Source of the DNA: Photobacterium sp. GJ3
GTDB taxonomy: Bacteria > Pseudomonadota > Gammaproteobacteria > Enterobacterales > Vibrionaceae
Assembly (NCBI RefSeq): GCF_018199995.1
Contig: NZ_CP073578.1
Span: forward strand, 2,232,001-2,296,000
Length of the DNA stretch: 64,000 bases
Direction of reading: 5' to 3'
Below, one piece after another: positions 18,547 through 28,971 of this stretch (within the stretch, counting starts at the first letter, position 1; each line of letters opens with the position of its first letter). The notes beneath the pieces are model-generated. The model was not told where the DNA came from, ran no database searches, and was given only the letters and a program-made list of their open reading frames with translations. The position numbers and the translations under genes were made by a program.

Positions 18547-18578
18547 ACTATAAACCTTAGAGGTAACTCCAAGGTCAA
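18547..18578 (-). promoter_or_regulatory. MerR-family (ZntR-like) metal-responsive promoter of zntA
   Basis: On the minus strand TTGACC (-35, 18578-18573) and TATAGT (-10, 18552-18547) are separated by 20 bases instead of 17. The long spacer carries an imperfect dyad, ACCTTGGAGTT against ACCTTAGAGGT read on the other strand. This is the arrangement of promoters that ZntR/CadR-type activators untwist. No merR-type gene lies in the window. Confidence 0.82.
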
Positions 18579-18674
18579 GGGGATTTTGAGTTGCTCCAAT
18601 CCAAGTCAAGAGGCACGTCGCAAAGTCGCGAAACAATCATCACCGTATAGGCAGTGGTTGAGAGGTGGCAATGA

Positions 18675-18698
18675 AAAGGCGCTGAGTTCAGCGCCTTT
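18675..18698 (-). terminator. Terminator of the CBS-domain gene
   Basis: AAAGGCGCTGA and TCAGCGCCTTT are 11-bp perfect arms around GT, 17 bases past the stop codon of the CBS gene. Confidence 0.78.
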
Positions 18699-18715
18699 CA
18701 AACACAGTGGCAGGG

Positions 18716-19132
18716 TTAGACCGGATGCTTGAAACAGTCACCAATTTGATCACTGATGGCTGTCAGCACATTCCGTCGGGTAATGATCCCAACCAGACGT
18801 CCGCCTTCAACCACAGGATACAACTTCGGTTTCTGTGCCGACATGGTTTCCGCCAGCTGAATAATGCTGGTATCCGGACTCACCGTCAGCACTTCGGTTC
18901 GCATGACGTCGCCAACAGTGTGGGTATCCTGACAGTGATAACCGACTTTCAACAGCTTCTGAATAAAATCCTGTTCAGACACAAAGCCAACAACATGGCG
19001 GTACTCGTCAATGACAGGACCGCCGATTTGCTTGGAAGTGAGCATTTTGTCCAATGCCTTAGACAAAGACATGCTCGCTTCGAAGGTGACTGGCCGCGCA
19101 TTCATATAATCTCGGACTTTGATCGACTCCAT
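18716..19132 (-). CDS. Tandem CBS-domain protein
   Basis: The 138-residue product consists of two CBS motifs, about residues 5-62 (VRDYMNARPVTFEASMSL, IGGPVIDEYRHVVGFVSEQD) and 74-130 (VGDVMRTEVLTVSPDTSI, YPVVEGGRLVGIITRRNVL). Paired CBS modules bind adenosine nucleotides and usually regulate a partner; no catalytic domain is attached, so the partner is unknown. It is a single-gene unit with its own terminator, next to the zntA promoter. Confidence 0.88.
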   Translation of the reverse strand: MESIKVRDYMNARPVTFEASMSLSKALDKMLTSKQIGGPVIDEYRHVVGFVSEQDFIQKLLKVGYHCQDTHTVGDVMRTEVLTVSPDTSIIQLAETMSAQKPKLYPVVEGGRLVGIITRRNVLTAISDQIGDCFKHPV

Positions 19133-19278
19133 GCATTCCCCCTGAATGATTCTTTTTGGATTCGCAGGCAGGACTTGCGTGTTGTCCCTGCACCGATAAC
19201 TTAAGTGTCGTCGATTTCGGGCAAAAGTCTAAATCGAAAAAATCTATTTTATTCATTGCTGTTGACGATGAATCATCC

Positions 19279-20598
19279 TTAAGAAAGGAAGAACATCATT
19301 AACATAGCCAGCGGCAATTGATCGCCATTCGCTAAAATGACTTTATCGCCTTCAATTTTGACCGAGAAAATCGCTTTGTCGTCCTGAAGGGTCAATAAAC
19401 CACTTTCCACCAGTTGCTCTGTCGGAGAAGCCGCTCCTAACATTTCATCGATGAGTACCGACGGCACTTCAAAGTAAATCTCGCCATCGAGCTTAGACGT
19501 AATCTGAGCCAGATTTTGCGATGCACGCGCCAATCCTGGTTGTACCGTTAACCGGACATTGCCTTTTAACGGCCCTTCCGGGGCCATGAGGCTGATATCT
19601 TTGAGGTTGAAAGTCAGCCCCTTCGCCACCAGTAAATCCAGCGCTAATGCAATCTCTTCCAGCTGTTCCGGGGCCAGTTCCCCTTCAAGATCATCAGACA
19701 GAACACCCAAGCGAGTTATCGCATCGTAGTTCAGGTCTGTGAACAACAGCTCGACATTGAAATTCTGATACTCCTGGCCGTCCATGCCCTGAATGGTACC
19801 AATACTCAGCTGATTGCTGTTATTCAGTACGGAGGGAACTGCAGGTTGCGCTTCAGTTGCCTTTTTCGCTTCAGTCAGCTGATTCAGCGTCGTCGCCTGA
19901 ATCGTGTTCATCTGAACTGCCATCTCGGACAGATCATCCCGGAATGCCAGAGACTCGACACTCAGGTGCTGATCACCAATCCAGAAGCCATCATCCAGAT
20001 AGCCCAGACCGCCGCCCTGCAAGCCTGTCAGCTGCATACTTTCATTCGCAACCGTCTGCAACTGGGCGTCTTTCAGGGCGTAACCGAATGTGCTGTGGCC
20101 ATCCGCAGTGACATGTCCGGTGAATGTCAGGGGTTGCGTCGTAAAGCGGTTGCCTTCCTGATCATCATAAACAAACGGATTCAGCGTCAGCGCCAAATCG
20201 GTTTTCCGGGTAAGGGAAGTGGATGTTTTCAGCGTCAGAGGAACCACATCGCTGCCCCACCAGGCATGGACCTGAGGAGTCACCGTTTGATCAAGAACCA
20301 GAGTACTATCCGCCGTCATCCCGAACAGGCCATGATGAATCTCGTGAGCAACCTGCCATTCAGTCGGCCAGCCCTGCTCTTCAAACAAATCTTTCCAGCT
20401 GGATTTCACGGCAATTTTCGACACCGCACGAGACTGGAGATAGCCCCGATCATAGCTTTCCGTCGTCACCGAAACATAAGGGCTGTCGTATTCACCCACG
20501 GTGTCCTGAAAAATTCGCTCTCCGATCTGACCCACAGCTAAAGGCCAGCATAAAGCGACGACAACAGCGCCAGCGACCGCACCCACTTTTCCTAACAT
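19279..20598 (-). CDS. DUF945 (YdgA-like) family protein
   Basis: The 439-residue product starts with a hydrophobic signal/anchor (VGAVAGAVVVALCWPLAVG) and continues as a long beta-rich periplasmic domain with the DUF945 pattern of alternating polar and hydrophobic segments (GYLQSRAVSKI near the N-terminus, VRLTVQPGLARASQ and PSVLIDEML near the C-terminus). The function of the family is not established. ATG 20598 is chosen because the signal peptide then starts properly and GGA lies upstream; the open frame runs back to 20673. Divergent from ldhA. Confidence 0.82.
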   Translation of the reverse strand: MLGKVGAVAGAVVVALCWPLAVGQIGERIFQDTVGEYDSPYVSVTTESYDRGYLQSRAVSKIAVKSSWKDLFEEQGWPTEWQVAHEIHHGLFGMTADSTLVLDQTVTPQVHAWWGSDVVPLTLKTSTSLTRKTDLALTLNPFVYDDQEGNRFTTQPLTFTGHVTADGHSTFGYALKDAQLQTVANESMQLTGLQGGGLGYLDDGFWIGDQHLSVESLAFRDDLSEMAVQMNTIQATTLNQLTEAKKATEAQPAVPSVLNNSNQLSIGTIQGMDGQEYQNFNVELLFTDLNYDAITRLGVLSDDLEGELAPEQLEEIALALDLLVAKGLTFNLKDISLMAPEGPLKGNVRLTVQPGLARASQNLAQITSKLDGEIYFEVPSVLIDEMLGAASPTEQLVESGLLTLQDDKAIFSVKIEGDKVILANGDQLPLAMLMMFFLS

Positions 20599-20775
20599 TG
20601 ATTTATCCAAGTATTGTTTACAGAATTGATGCAAAGAGTGTATTACAAACCTTATCTTTGCTCTATGGATCAATCACTTTTATGACTTGAACACAAAAAC
20701 TATTCCGCTTGTCATCCCGCATCGTCTGTGGGAAAGTTTGGCAAGATCACATTTTTACTTGTCTTGGAGCCCCCG

Positions 20776-21768
20776 ATGAAAGTCGCCGTGTTCAGTGCTA
20801 AAAAGTACGACCAGATTTCATTTCATAAAAGTAATCAGCAATTCCAACTGGATCTGGATTATTTTGATATTCAACTGAACCTGCAAACCGCCAAACTGGC
20901 ACACGGATTCGATGCGGTCTGCGCTTTTGTGAACGACGATCTGAGTAAGCCCGTCATTGAGGCCTTGTCTCTGTTCGGCGTTCGGATCATTGCCATGCGA
21001 TGCGCCGGATTTGACAAAGTCGATCTGGAAGCGGCGAAGCTCTACGGTGTCCAGGTCGTTCGGGTGCCTGCATATTCCCCGCAAGCGATTGCTGAACATA
21101 CCGTGGGCCTCATGCTCAGCCTCAACCGGAAAATCCACCGTGCCTATCAGCGCACCCGGGATGCGAACTTTTCGCTGGACGGTTTAACCGGCTTTAATTT
21201 CTATGGCCGCACCGTGGGGGTGATTGGCACCGGTAGGATTGGAATTGCGACCATGCACATCCTGAAAGGTCTGGGGATGAACATGCTGGCATACGACCCA
21301 TTTGAAAACCCGGAAGCCCTCAAACTGGGTGCAACCTACACCTCACTCGACGATATTTACGCTCAAGCCGATGTGATTACCCTGCACTGCCCGATGAGCA
21401 AAGAAAACTACCACATGCTGGATGCTGCCGCTTTCAGCAAAATGAAAGATGGTGTGATGATTATCAACACCAGCCGGGGAGAACTGATCCATTCGAAGGA
21501 TGCGATCGAAGCCCTCAAAAGCCAGAAGATTGGCGCGCTGGGCGTCGATGTTTACGAGAACGAAAAAGATCTGTTCTTTGAGGACAAATCCAATGACGTT
21601 ATTCAGGATGATGTCTTCCGCCGTCTGTCTTCATGCCATAACGTGCTCTTTACCGGGCATCAGGCGTTCTTAACAGAAGAAGCGCTGGGCAATATCGCGG
21701 ATACAACCTTGTCGAACTTGCACCTTTTTGCGCAGGGCACAAAATCAGGCAATGAATTAATTCAATAA
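20776..21768 (+). CDS. ldhA: D-lactate dehydrogenase (fermentative, NADH-dependent)
   Basis: Reduces pyruvate to D-lactate during fermentation. The 330-residue product is a D-2-hydroxyacid dehydrogenase with NAD-binding GTGRIGIATMHILKGLG and the catalytic triad segments INTSRGELI (Arg), GVDVYENE (Glu) and TGHQAFLTEEA (His). The N-terminus MKVAVFSAKKYD and the ENEKDLFFED segment are typical of LdhA. ATG 20776 is chosen with GGAG upstream; the frame opens earlier at 20728. Its role is NAD+ regeneration. Confidence 0.94.
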   Translation: MKVAVFSAKKYDQISFHKSNQQFQLDLDYFDIQLNLQTAKLAHGFDAVCAFVNDDLSKPVIEALSLFGVRIIAMRCAGFDKVDLEAAKLYGVQVVRVPAYSPQAIAEHTVGLMLSLNRKIHRAYQRTRDANFSLDGLTGFNFYGRTVGVIGTGRIGIATMHILKGLGMNMLAYDPFENPEALKLGATYTSLDDIYAQADVITLHCPMSKENYHMLDAAAFSKMKDGVMIINTSRGELIHSKDAIEALKSQKIGALGVDVYENEKDLFFEDKSNDVIQDDVFRRLSSCHNVLFTGHQAFLTEEALGNIADTTLSNLHLFAQGTKSGNELIQ

Positions 21769-21818
21769 AAAATGGACAGTCGTTTAAGAATTTTTGTTTC
21801 TTGAAAACCATGTCAATG

Positions 21819-21834
21819 ATCACAAATATGTGAT
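21819..21834. promoter_or_regulatory. Palindrome between ldhA and the outer-membrane protein gene
   Basis: ATCACA-AATA-TGTGAT is a perfect 6+4+6 palindrome. It uses CRP-type half-site letters but in outward orientation with a 4-base gap, so it is not a canonical CRP site. The binder is unknown. Confidence 0.4.
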
Positions 21835-21956
21835 TTTTGCTACATTTTTACGCGATTGTCTCCGGATGTCTGCACTTAATCCCCAGACAAACTGTTATTG
21901 CCGGGGCGAGTTGATTAAAATATCCCAATTCTTTTTTGTTCTTTGGATCAAGATTT

Positions 21957-22505
21957 ATGCGTAAATCGTTTATCGCTGCTGCACTGATGCTGTCATGTGT
22001 TTCCGCAGCACAAGCTAACTCGGCAAATACTATGAGCAACTTCAGCTACGACTATACTGAAGTCAGAATTGGTATGAGCCCGCTGACTTACGGTGCAGGC
22101 TTCAGCAAGTCTATTCATCCAAATGCTCATTTCACGGGTAGCATTGATTCTGAATTCGAAAGCGATTGGGATATTGCTCTGGGTGTTGGTTTCCATGCAC
22201 CAATCAACAACTGGGCCGATCTGACGGGTGAACTGAAAGCGCGTAACATTAAGAACAAAGCCGAGTTTAACGACACAACCGGCAAAACAGGGATGGAAGT
22301 CAACCTGGGTGTTCGTCAATGGTTAGGTCCGCAACTTGAAGTCGGCGCAAAACTTGGCCACATCAATGTCCATCAGATCGAAGAGACTTTCGGTTCTGTT
22401 TATGGCCGTTTCCATGCAACCGAACTGTTCTCAGTGGGTGTTGAAGGCCGGATTAACGATGTCTACGGCGACCAAATCATGCTGTCCACACGCTTCAAAT
22501 ACTAA
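21957..22505 (+). CDS. Small outer-membrane beta-barrel protein
   Basis: The 182-residue product has a signal peptide (MRKSFIAAALMLSCVSAAQA, cleaved before NSAN) and a mature part of alternating amphipathic strands (VRIGMSPLTYGAGFS, WDIALGVGFHAPI, MEVNLGVRQWLG, FSVGVEGRIND). It ends in Phe-Lys-Tyr, an aromatic C-terminus typical of proteins inserted by the Bam complex. The strand count suggests a small barrel of about 8 strands. I do not recognise a named family; the role is unknown. ATG 21957 is chosen for the signal peptide. Confidence 0.78.
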   Translation: MRKSFIAAALMLSCVSAAQANSANTMSNFSYDYTEVRIGMSPLTYGAGFSKSIHPNAHFTGSIDSEFESDWDIALGVGFHAPINNWADLTGELKARNIKNKAEFNDTTGKTGMEVNLGVRQWLGPQLEVGAKLGHINVHQIEETFGSVYGRFHATELFSVGVEGRINDVYGDQIMLSTRFKY

Positions 22506-22532
22506 CAGCGTGACTGCCTGACTTTCTGAAGA

Positions 22533-22556
22533 CCCGGCTCACGAGCCGGGTTTTTT
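22533..22556 (+). terminator. Terminator of the outer-membrane protein gene
   Basis: CCCGGCTC-AC-GAGCCGGG followed by TTTTTT. Confidence 0.9.
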
Positions 22557-22591
22557 ATTCCCGACAGGACTGTGCCAAGCCAGTTACAGCG

Positions 22592-22616
22592 AAAAAAAAA
22601 CCCGCCAGTTGGCGGG
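22592..22616 (-). terminator. Terminator of the sdh-suc operon
   Basis: CCCGCCA-GT-TGGCGGG with a run of nine A on the plus strand (T on the minus strand), 30 bases past the sucD stop. Confidence 0.9.
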
Positions 22617-22645
22617 TTTCTCAATCTTGCCTGAAAACGTCTGAC

Positions 22646-23518
22646 TTACCAGCCCGTCACTTCACGCAGTGCTTTACCGATTTCAGCCAGGCTCTTCACA
22701 GTTTTCACGCCAGCTGATTCCAGTGCTGCGAACTTGTCTTCCGCAGTCCCTTTACCGCCAGAGATAATCGCCCCTGCGTGGCCCATACGTTTACCCGGAG
22801 GCGCAGTCACACCAGCGATATAAGAAACAACAGGCTTAGTTACATTTTCTTTAATGAACGCTGCGGCTTCTTCTTCTGCTGTACCACCGATTTCACCGAT
22901 CATCACGATCGCTTCAGTCTCTGGGTCTTCCTGGAACAGCTTCAGGATATCGATGAAGTTTGAACCTGGGATCGGGTCACCGCCGATACCAACACAGGTT
23001 GACTGGCCGAAGCCTTCATCTGTGGTTTGCTTCACGGCTTCATAAGTCAGTGTACCTGAACGAGATACGATACCCACTTTACCTTTCTTGTGAATGTGAC
23101 CAGGCATGATACCGATTTTGCACTCATCCGGCGTAATCACACCCGGGCAGTTTGGACCGATCATGCGAACGCCAGCTTCATCCAGCTTCACTTTCACATC
23201 AACCATGTCCGTTGTCGGGATACCTTCTGTGATCGTGACGATCAGCTGAATACCCGCGTCAATTGCTTCCAGAATGGCATCTTTACAAAAAGGTGCAGGC
23301 ACATAGATCACAGTGGCTGTTGCACCCGTCGCTTCAACGGCTTCACGGACTGTGTTAAACACAGGCAGACCCAGATGCGTTGTGCCACCTTTACCCGGAG
23401 ACACACCACCAACCATTTGTGTACCGTATGCAATTGCCTGCTCAGAGTGGAAAGTACCCTGGCCGCCAGTGAAGCCCTGGCAAATTACTTTGGTGTCTTT
23501 GTTAATTAATACAGACAT
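22646..23518 (-). CDS. sucD: Succinyl-CoA synthetase alpha subunit
   Basis: With SucC it converts succinyl-CoA to succinate with formation of ATP or GTP. The 290-residue product has the CoA-binding Rossmann segment ([20 protein letters not shown]), [11 protein letters not shown] and the phospho-His loop [14 protein letters not shown]. Its ATG shares one base with the sucC stop codon (TAATG), showing translational coupling. Last gene of the sdhCDAB-sucABCD run; a terminator follows. Confidence 0.97.
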   Translation of the reverse strand: MSVLINKDTKVICQGFTGGQGTFHSEQAIAYGTQMVGGVSPGKGGTTHLGLPVFNTVREAVEATGATATVIYVPAPFCKDAILEAIDAGIQLIVTITEGIPTTDMVDVKVKLDEAGVRMIGPNCPGVITPDECKIGIMPGHIHKKGKVGIVSRSGTLTYEAVKQTTDEGFGQSTCVGIGGDPIPGSNFIDILKLFQEDPETEAIVMIGEIGGTAEEEAAAFIKENVTKPVVSYIAGVTAPPGKRMGHAGAIISGGKGTAEDKFAALESAGVKTVKSLAEIGKALREVTGW

Positions 23519-24684
23519 TATTTGCCCTCCGCAGCAGCAACAACTTTCTGAGCAGCGTCGGTGAGCGACTCAGCTGCAATGATATCCAGACCTGACTTCG
23601 CCAGCACTTCACGTCCCAGATCCGCATTCGTCCCTTCCAGACGAACCACAACCGGAACAGTCACGCCAACTTCTTTCACAGCGCCGATGATGCCTTCTGC
23701 GATCATGTCGCAACGGACAATCCCACCGAAAATGTTCACCAGAACGGCTTTGACGTTGTCATCAGACAGGATGATCTTGAATGCTTCTGCGACGCGCTCT
23801 TTCGTTGCACCGCCACCAACATCCAGGAAGTTTGCAGGTTTGCCACCGTGCAGGTTCACGATGTCCATTGTACCCATCGCCAGGCCAGCACCATTGACCA
23901 TACAGCCAACGTTACCGTCCAGAGCAACATAATTCAGTTCCCACTGTGCAGCGTGTGCTTCACGGGCATCTTCCTGAGAAGCATCGTGCATTTCACGCAG
24001 TTTTGGCTGACGGTACATCGCATTGGAGTCAATGTTGATTTTACCGTCCAGACACAGCAGGTTACCGTCGCCAGTGATGACCAGCGGGTTGATTTCCAAC
24101 AGCGCCAGATCGTAGCGGGCAAACATCTCACCCAGACCCATGAAGATCTTAGTGAACTGCTTGATTTGATCGCCTTTCAGGCCCAGCTTGAATGCCAGCT
24201 CACGACCCTGATAAGCCTGAGGGCCAACCAGTGGATCAATGGCAGCTTTGTGGATCAGTTCCGGGGTTTCTTCCGCAACTTTCTCGATTTCTACACCACC
24301 TTCAGTCGATGCCATGAACACGATACGGCGTGTACCACGATCGACCACTGCACCCAGGTACAGTTCATTAGCGATGTTCGACGCTTCTTCAACCAGAATT
24401 TTTGTCACTGGCTGACCGTTTGCGTCTGTTTGATAAGTCACCAGGTTTTTACCCAGCCACTTTTGTGCGAATTCTTTGATGCCTTCTTTATTGTCGTGCA
24501 GCTCAACGCCACCCGCTTTACCACGGCCACCCGCGTGAACCTGACATTTGACAACCCATTTGTTGCCGCCAATTTTACCAGCCGCTTCCGCAGCCTCTTG
24601 TGGGGTATCACATGCATAGCCTTCAGGAACTGGCAGGCCATACTCAGCAAAAAGTTGTTTTGCCTGATATTCGTGCAGATTCAT
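23518..24684 (-). CDS. sucC: Succinyl-CoA synthetase beta subunit
   Basis: The ATP-grasp subunit of succinyl-CoA synthetase, 388 residues, the same as in E. coli. It begins [20 protein letters not shown] and has [17 protein letters not shown] (nucleotide binding), [19 protein letters not shown] (metal) and [16 protein letters not shown] (succinate/CoA side). It is separated from sucB by 128 bases containing a GC-rich hairpin but no promoter I can identify. Confidence 0.97.
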   Translation of the reverse strand: MNLHEYQAKQLFAEYGLPVPEGYACDTPQEAAEAAGKIGGNKWVVKCQVHAGGRGKAGGVELHDNKEGIKEFAQKWLGKNLVTYQTDANGQPVTKILVEEASNIANELYLGAVVDRGTRRIVFMASTEGGVEIEKVAEETPELIHKAAIDPLVGPQAYQGRELAFKLGLKGDQIKQFTKIFMGLGEMFARYDLALLEINPLVITGDGNLLCLDGKINIDSNAMYRQPKLREMHDASQEDAREAHAAQWELNYVALDGNVGCMVNGAGLAMGTMDIVNLHGGKPANFLDVGGGATKERVAEAFKIILSDDNVKAVLVNIFGGIVRCDMIAEGIIGAVKEVGVTVPVVVRLEGTNADLGREVLAKSGLDIIAAESLTDAAQKVVAAAEGK

Positions 24685-24774
24685 TATGTTCTATCCGTTA
24701 TCTAATCCCTGTGGGACGTGTTATATCCATTGAAATACTCTTGGGTATTTCTTCTTCAGTCATTCCGGCTAAAC

Positions 24775-24798
24775 GCCGCCACCATAACAGGTGGCGGC
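24775..24798 (-). repeat. GC-rich hairpin between sucB and sucC
   Basis: GCCGCCACC and GGTGGCGGC form a perfect 9-bp stem around ATAACA. No T-run follows on the minus strand, so it looks like an mRNA stabiliser or partial attenuator rather than a full terminator. Confidence 0.65.
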
Positions 24799-24812
24799 AG
24801 CTTCAGCGCGGT

Positions 24813-26024
24813 TTACACGTCCAGTAGCAGACGCGTTGGGTCTTCAAGAAGCTCTTTAATCGTCACCAAGTAGCCTACAGACTCTTTGCCATCAATCAGA
24901 CGGTGGTCATAGGACAACGCCAGGTACATCATTGGCAGGATTTCGACCTTGCCGTTCACCGCCATTGGACGGTCCTGGATTTTGTGCATTCCCAAAATCG
25001 CAGCCTGTGGCGGGTTGATGATTGGTGTAGACATCAGTGAACCGAAGACGCCACCATTGGTAATCGTGAAGTTACCACCAGTCAGTTCATCCACAGTCAG
25101 CTTACCGTCACGGCCTTTGATTGCCAGCTCACGGATGCCTTTTTCAATCTCAGCCAGGCTCAGCTTGTCGCAGTCACGCAGGACAGGAGTCACCAGACCA
25201 CGTGGCGTAGACACAGCGATGCTCACATCAAAGAAGTTGTGATAAACAATGTCATCACCATCAATTGATGCATTCACTTCCGGGAAACGCTTCAGCGCTT
25301 CAACCACAGCCTTCACGTAGAAAGACATGAAGCCCAGACGGATGCCGTGACGCTCTTCAAAGATGTCTTTGTACTGCTGACGCAGATCCATGATCGGCTT
25401 CATGTTAACTTCGTTGAAGGTTGTCAGCATTGCGGTGCTGTTCTTCGCTTCCAGCAGACGCTCTGCCACACGCTTCCGCAGACGAGTCATCGGCACGCGT
25501 TTCTCGCTGCGGTGTGCCAGAGGTGCTTCCACTTTCGCTTCAGCAGCGGGTGCTGCAGCCGAAGATTTGCCGCCTTTCACAAAGGCTTCAACGTCTTCAC
25601 GGGTGATACGACCACCCACGCCAGTGCCTTTCACAGCCGAAGCATCAATGCCATGCTCGCTGATCAGACGGCGGACAGCAGGGCTCAGTGCATCGCTGGT
25701 CTCTTCAGACAATGACGCGGTTGAACGCTTGTTCGGAGACGCTTCAGCACTTGCAGGCACATCTTTGGTTGGTTCACCGGCGACTGCGCCAGCTTTGATC
25801 TTACCCAGCAGCTGCTTGGTCAGTACCGTGGTACCTTCTTCTTCAAAAATCGCTTCCAGAATGCCATCTTCAGGCGCTGGCACTTCCAGCACGACTTTGT
25901 CAGTTTCGATATCGACCAGAACTTCGTCACGGCTCACTGCATCACCCGGTTTTTTGTGCCAGGTTGCTACGGTTGCATCTGCTACTGATTCAGGTAAATC
26001 GGGAACCAGAATTTCGATTGTCAT
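24813..26024 (-). CDS. sucB: 2-oxoglutarate dehydrogenase E2 (dihydrolipoamide succinyltransferase)
   Basis: Transfers the succinyl group to CoA in the 2-oxoglutarate dehydrogenase complex. The 403-residue product has one lipoyl domain ([20 protein letters not shown], with lipoyl Lys near 43), an Ala/Ser-rich linker, the peripheral-subunit-binding domain ([20 protein letters not shown]) and the catalytic domain ending in [16 protein letters not shown], with the active-site His. Lies 32 bases after sucA. Confidence 0.97.
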   Translation of the reverse strand: MTIEILVPDLPESVADATVATWHKKPGDAVSRDEVLVDIETDKVVLEVPAPEDGILEAIFEEEGTTVLTKQLLGKIKAGAVAGEPTKDVPASAEASPNKRSTASLSEETSDALSPAVRRLISEHGIDASAVKGTGVGGRITREDVEAFVKGGKSSAAAPAAEAKVEAPLAHRSEKRVPMTRLRKRVAERLLEAKNSTAMLTTFNEVNMKPIMDLRQQYKDIFEERHGIRLGFMSFYVKAVVEALKRFPEVNASIDGDDIVYHNFFDVSIAVSTPRGLVTPVLRDCDKLSLAEIEKGIRELAIKGRDGKLTVDELTGGNFTITNGGVFGSLMSTPIINPPQAAILGMHKIQDRPMAVNGKVEILPMMYLALSYDHRLIDGKESVGYLVTIKELLEDPTRLLLDV

Positions 26025-26056
26025 CTCAGTTTGTCCTTTTTGTTCCAGCTCTGGGT

Positions 26057-28870
26057 TTATTGTTCTGTGATCAATGCGTCGTCAATCAACGCTTTCTGTT
26101 GTTTCAAGTGTACTGACATATAACCAACGGCAGGCGATGCGGATGCAGGGCGGCCGGCGTATGTCAGTTGCGCACCTGCAGGCAGGGCGGCACGGAAGTT
26201 ATGTTGGCTGCTGTACCAGGCCCCCTGGTTTTGCGGCTCTTCCTGACACCAAACGAAATCGGTGACATGCTGATAGTCCGCCAGTGCAGCTTCAACGTCC
26301 TCTTTCGGGAACGGATACAGCTGCTCAATCCGAATAATCGCGACATCGGTTTGTTCGCGCTTGCGACGCTGTTCCAGCAAATCGTAATACACTTTGCCTG
26401 AACACATCACAACACGCCTCACCTGTTTCGCATCCAGTGCATCCACTTCGCCGATCGCTGGCTGGAAGTTACCATCAGCCAATTCATCCATGCTGGACGT
26501 ACACAGCGGGTGACGCAGCAGGGATTTCGGAGACATCACAATCAGTGGACGACGCATTGGGCGCAGCACCTGACGGCGGATCATGTGGTACACCTGTGCC
26601 GGCGTTGAAGGAATGACAACCTGCATATTCTGTTCAGCACACAACTGCAGATAACGCTCCAGACGTGCAGAGGAGTGCTCCGGACCCTGGCCTTCATAAC
26701 CGTGTGGCAGCAGCATGGTCAAACCGCACATACGGCCCCATTTCTGCTCACCAGAGCTGATGAACTGGTCGATCACAACCTGAGCACCGTTGGCGAAATC
26801 ACCAAACTGAGCTTCCCAGATCGTCAGACCGCCTGGTTCTGCGGTGGCGTAACCATATTCAAATGCAAGAACCGCTTCTTCAGACAAAACAGAGTCGAAG
26901 ACCTGGAACGGACCTTGTTTATCATGAATGTTCGCCAGTGGCATATAAGTGCTGGCGTCAGTCTGGTTATGCAATACCGCATGGCGGTGGAAGAAAGTAC
27001 CCCGACCGGAATCCTGACCGGTAATCCGGATACGGTGACCTTCGTCAACCAGCGTTGCATAAGCCAGAATTTCAGCCATGCCCCAGTCAACGGCTTTCTC
27101 ACCGGCAACCATCGACTGACGGTCGTTGTACAGCTTCTGCACACGACTTTGCAGCTTATGGCTGTCAGGATGCTGACAAACACGCTGGCCCAGCTCGTGT
27201 AAACGCTGGCGGTCAATGGTATTCGGCCACTCAACGGTCCAGTCGTGACCCAGGTACGGAGACCAGTCAACAGAGTGAAGCTTCATCGGACGCCACTCTT
27301 TCACGACACACTCGCCGCGATCCAGCGCATCACGATATTCATTCACCAGCGAGGTTGCCGTTTCTGCCTCGATGAATTTCTCATCCACCAGAGCGTCGGC
27401 ATAGATCTTACGTGGCGTCGGATGTTTCTTGATTTTCTGGTACATCAGCGGCTGAGTCGCATTCGGCTCGTCCGCTTCGTTGTGACCATGACGGCGGTAA
27501 CACACCAGATCAATAACAACATCACGCTTAAATTCGTTACGGAAATCCAGCGCCAGACGGGTGACAAAAGCCACAGCTTCCGGATCGTCTGCATTCACGT
27601 GGAAAATCGGTGACTGAACCATCTTCGCAATATCAGTACAGTATTGCGTTGAACGGGTGTCCAGCGGGTTGGAGGTGGTGAAGCCAATCTGGTTGTTGAC
27701 CACGATGCGAATCGTACCGCCTACTCTGTAACCACGAGACTGGGACATGTTGAAGGTTTCAGCAACAACCCCCTGACCCGCAATTGCAGAGTCACCGTGA
27801 ATGGTAATCGGCAGAACCATTGAGCCATTTTTATCACCCAGGCGATCCTGACGGGCACGGACAGAGCCCACAACAACAGGATTCACAATTTCCAGGTGAG
27901 ATGGGTTAAAGGCCAGTGCCAGGTGAACATCACCGCCCGGTGTCGCGAAGTCAGCAGAGAAACCCTGATGATATTTCACATCACCGGTCCCCCAGGATTC
28001 ACCATGCTTGCCCGCAAACTCGTCAAACAGGTCCTGAGGTTTTTTACCCAGCACGTTGACCAGCATATTCAGACGGCCACGGTGCGCCATCCCAATCACG
28101 ACTTCACGCACACCACTATGACCTGCAGTCCGGATCAGCTCTTTCATCATTGGGATCAGGGCATCGCCCCCTTCCAGTGAGAAACGCTTCGCACCTGGGA
28201 ATTTTGCCCCCAGATAACGCTCAAGACCTTCCGCCGCAGTCAGCTCATCCAGGAAAGTCATCTTCTCTTCCTGAGTGAACGTGCCTTGGCCGACCACAGA
28301 TTCCAGACGCTGCTGAATCCAGCGTTTTTCTTCTGTATCGGTAATGTGCATGTACTCTGCGCCAATCGAACCACAATAGGTTTTTTTGAGCGCGTCGTAG
28401 ATCTCAGACAGCTTCATCGTCTCTTTGCCCGTGGCAAAGGAACCTACATTGAAGCTTTGGTCAAAATCTTCCGCTGTCAGGTTATGGTAAGCAGGATCTA
28501 AGTCAGGAACTCTTTCCTGTTGCCATAATCCCAGCGGGTCCAGGTTCGCATGCTGATGGCCACGGAAACGGTATGCGTTAATCAACTGCAATACCTTCAC
28601 CTGTTTGGCATCAACATCAGGATCGCTGACGCTAGCACTTAAAAAGGTCGTTTCTTTCGCTAAACGCCGGAAATAATCACGAACACGTGAATGAGGCTGA
28701 TCAACAACAGCACCATCCACGACAGGCAATTCACTAAAAACGTGACGCCATTCTTCGTCAACTAATTCTGGGTCGCTTAGATACAACTCGTAGAGGTCTT
28801 CTACGTAAGTTGCGTTGGCGCCAGCCAGATGTGAAGACTCGAGCCAAGCCTTCATAACGCCGTTCTGCAT
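26057..28870 (-). CDS. sucA: 2-oxoglutarate dehydrogenase E1
   Basis: The thiamine-diphosphate-dependent decarboxylase of the 2-oxoglutarate dehydrogenase complex. The 937-residue product (E. coli 933) has the E1 N-terminal targeting region, [36 protein letters not shown], a ThDP/Mg segment with [18 protein letters not shown], and the C-terminal transketolase-like half ([19 protein letters not shown]). AAGGGA precedes ATG 28870. It follows sdhB by 101 bases, as in the E. coli sdh-suc operon. Confidence 0.97.
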   Translation of the reverse strand: MQNGVMKAWLESSHLAGANATYVEDLYELYLSDPELVDEEWRHVFSELPVVDGAVVDQPHSRVRDYFRRLAKETTFLSASVSDPDVDAKQVKVLQLINAYRFRGHQHANLDPLGLWQQERVPDLDPAYHNLTAEDFDQSFNVGSFATGKETMKLSEIYDALKKTYCGSIGAEYMHITDTEEKRWIQQRLESVVGQGTFTQEEKMTFLDELTAAEGLERYLGAKFPGAKRFSLEGGDALIPMMKELIRTAGHSGVREVVIGMAHRGRLNMLVNVLGKKPQDLFDEFAGKHGESWGTGDVKYHQGFSADFATPGGDVHLALAFNPSHLEIVNPVVVGSVRARQDRLGDKNGSMVLPITIHGDSAIAGQGVVAETFNMSQSRGYRVGGTIRIVVNNQIGFTTSNPLDTRSTQYCTDIAKMVQSPIFHVNADDPEAVAFVTRLALDFRNEFKRDVVIDLVCYRRHGHNEADEPNATQPLMYQKIKKHPTPRKIYADALVDEKFIEAETATSLVNEYRDALDRGECVVKEWRPMKLHSVDWSPYLGHDWTVEWPNTIDRQRLHELGQRVCQHPDSHKLQSRVQKLYNDRQSMVAGEKAVDWGMAEILAYATLVDEGHRIRITGQDSGRGTFFHRHAVLHNQTDASTYMPLANIHDKQGPFQVFDSVLSEEAVLAFEYGYATAEPGGLTIWEAQFGDFANGAQVVIDQFISSGEQKWGRMCGLTMLLPHGYEGQGPEHSSARLERYLQLCAEQNMQVVIPSTPAQVYHMIRRQVLRPMRRPLIVMSPKSLLRHPLCTSSMDELADGNFQPAIGEVDALDAKQVRRVVMCSGKVYYDLLEQRRKREQTDVAIIRIEQLYPFPKEDVEAALADYQHVTDFVWCQEEPQNQGAWYSSQHNFRAALPAGAQLTYAGRPASASPAVGYMSVHLKQQKALIDDALITEQ

Positions 28871-28971
28871 TGTTTTCCCTTAACCACTTGTTATCGCCAC
28901 TTGCACCGGCTCATCACCGGGCTGAAAAGCCAGCCAATCATCTTGGCCGGCATATCGATAATTCTATTCAA

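Noticed and set aside
18251..18732. Plus-strand frames over the zntA 5' end
   Set aside because: They oppose the zntA N-terminal frame and its MerR-type promoter and have no recognisable product.
23848..24705. 285-codon plus-strand frame opposite sucC
   Set aside because: Fully antisense to a conserved sucC; residues are rich in Phe, Thr and Gln with no family resemblance.
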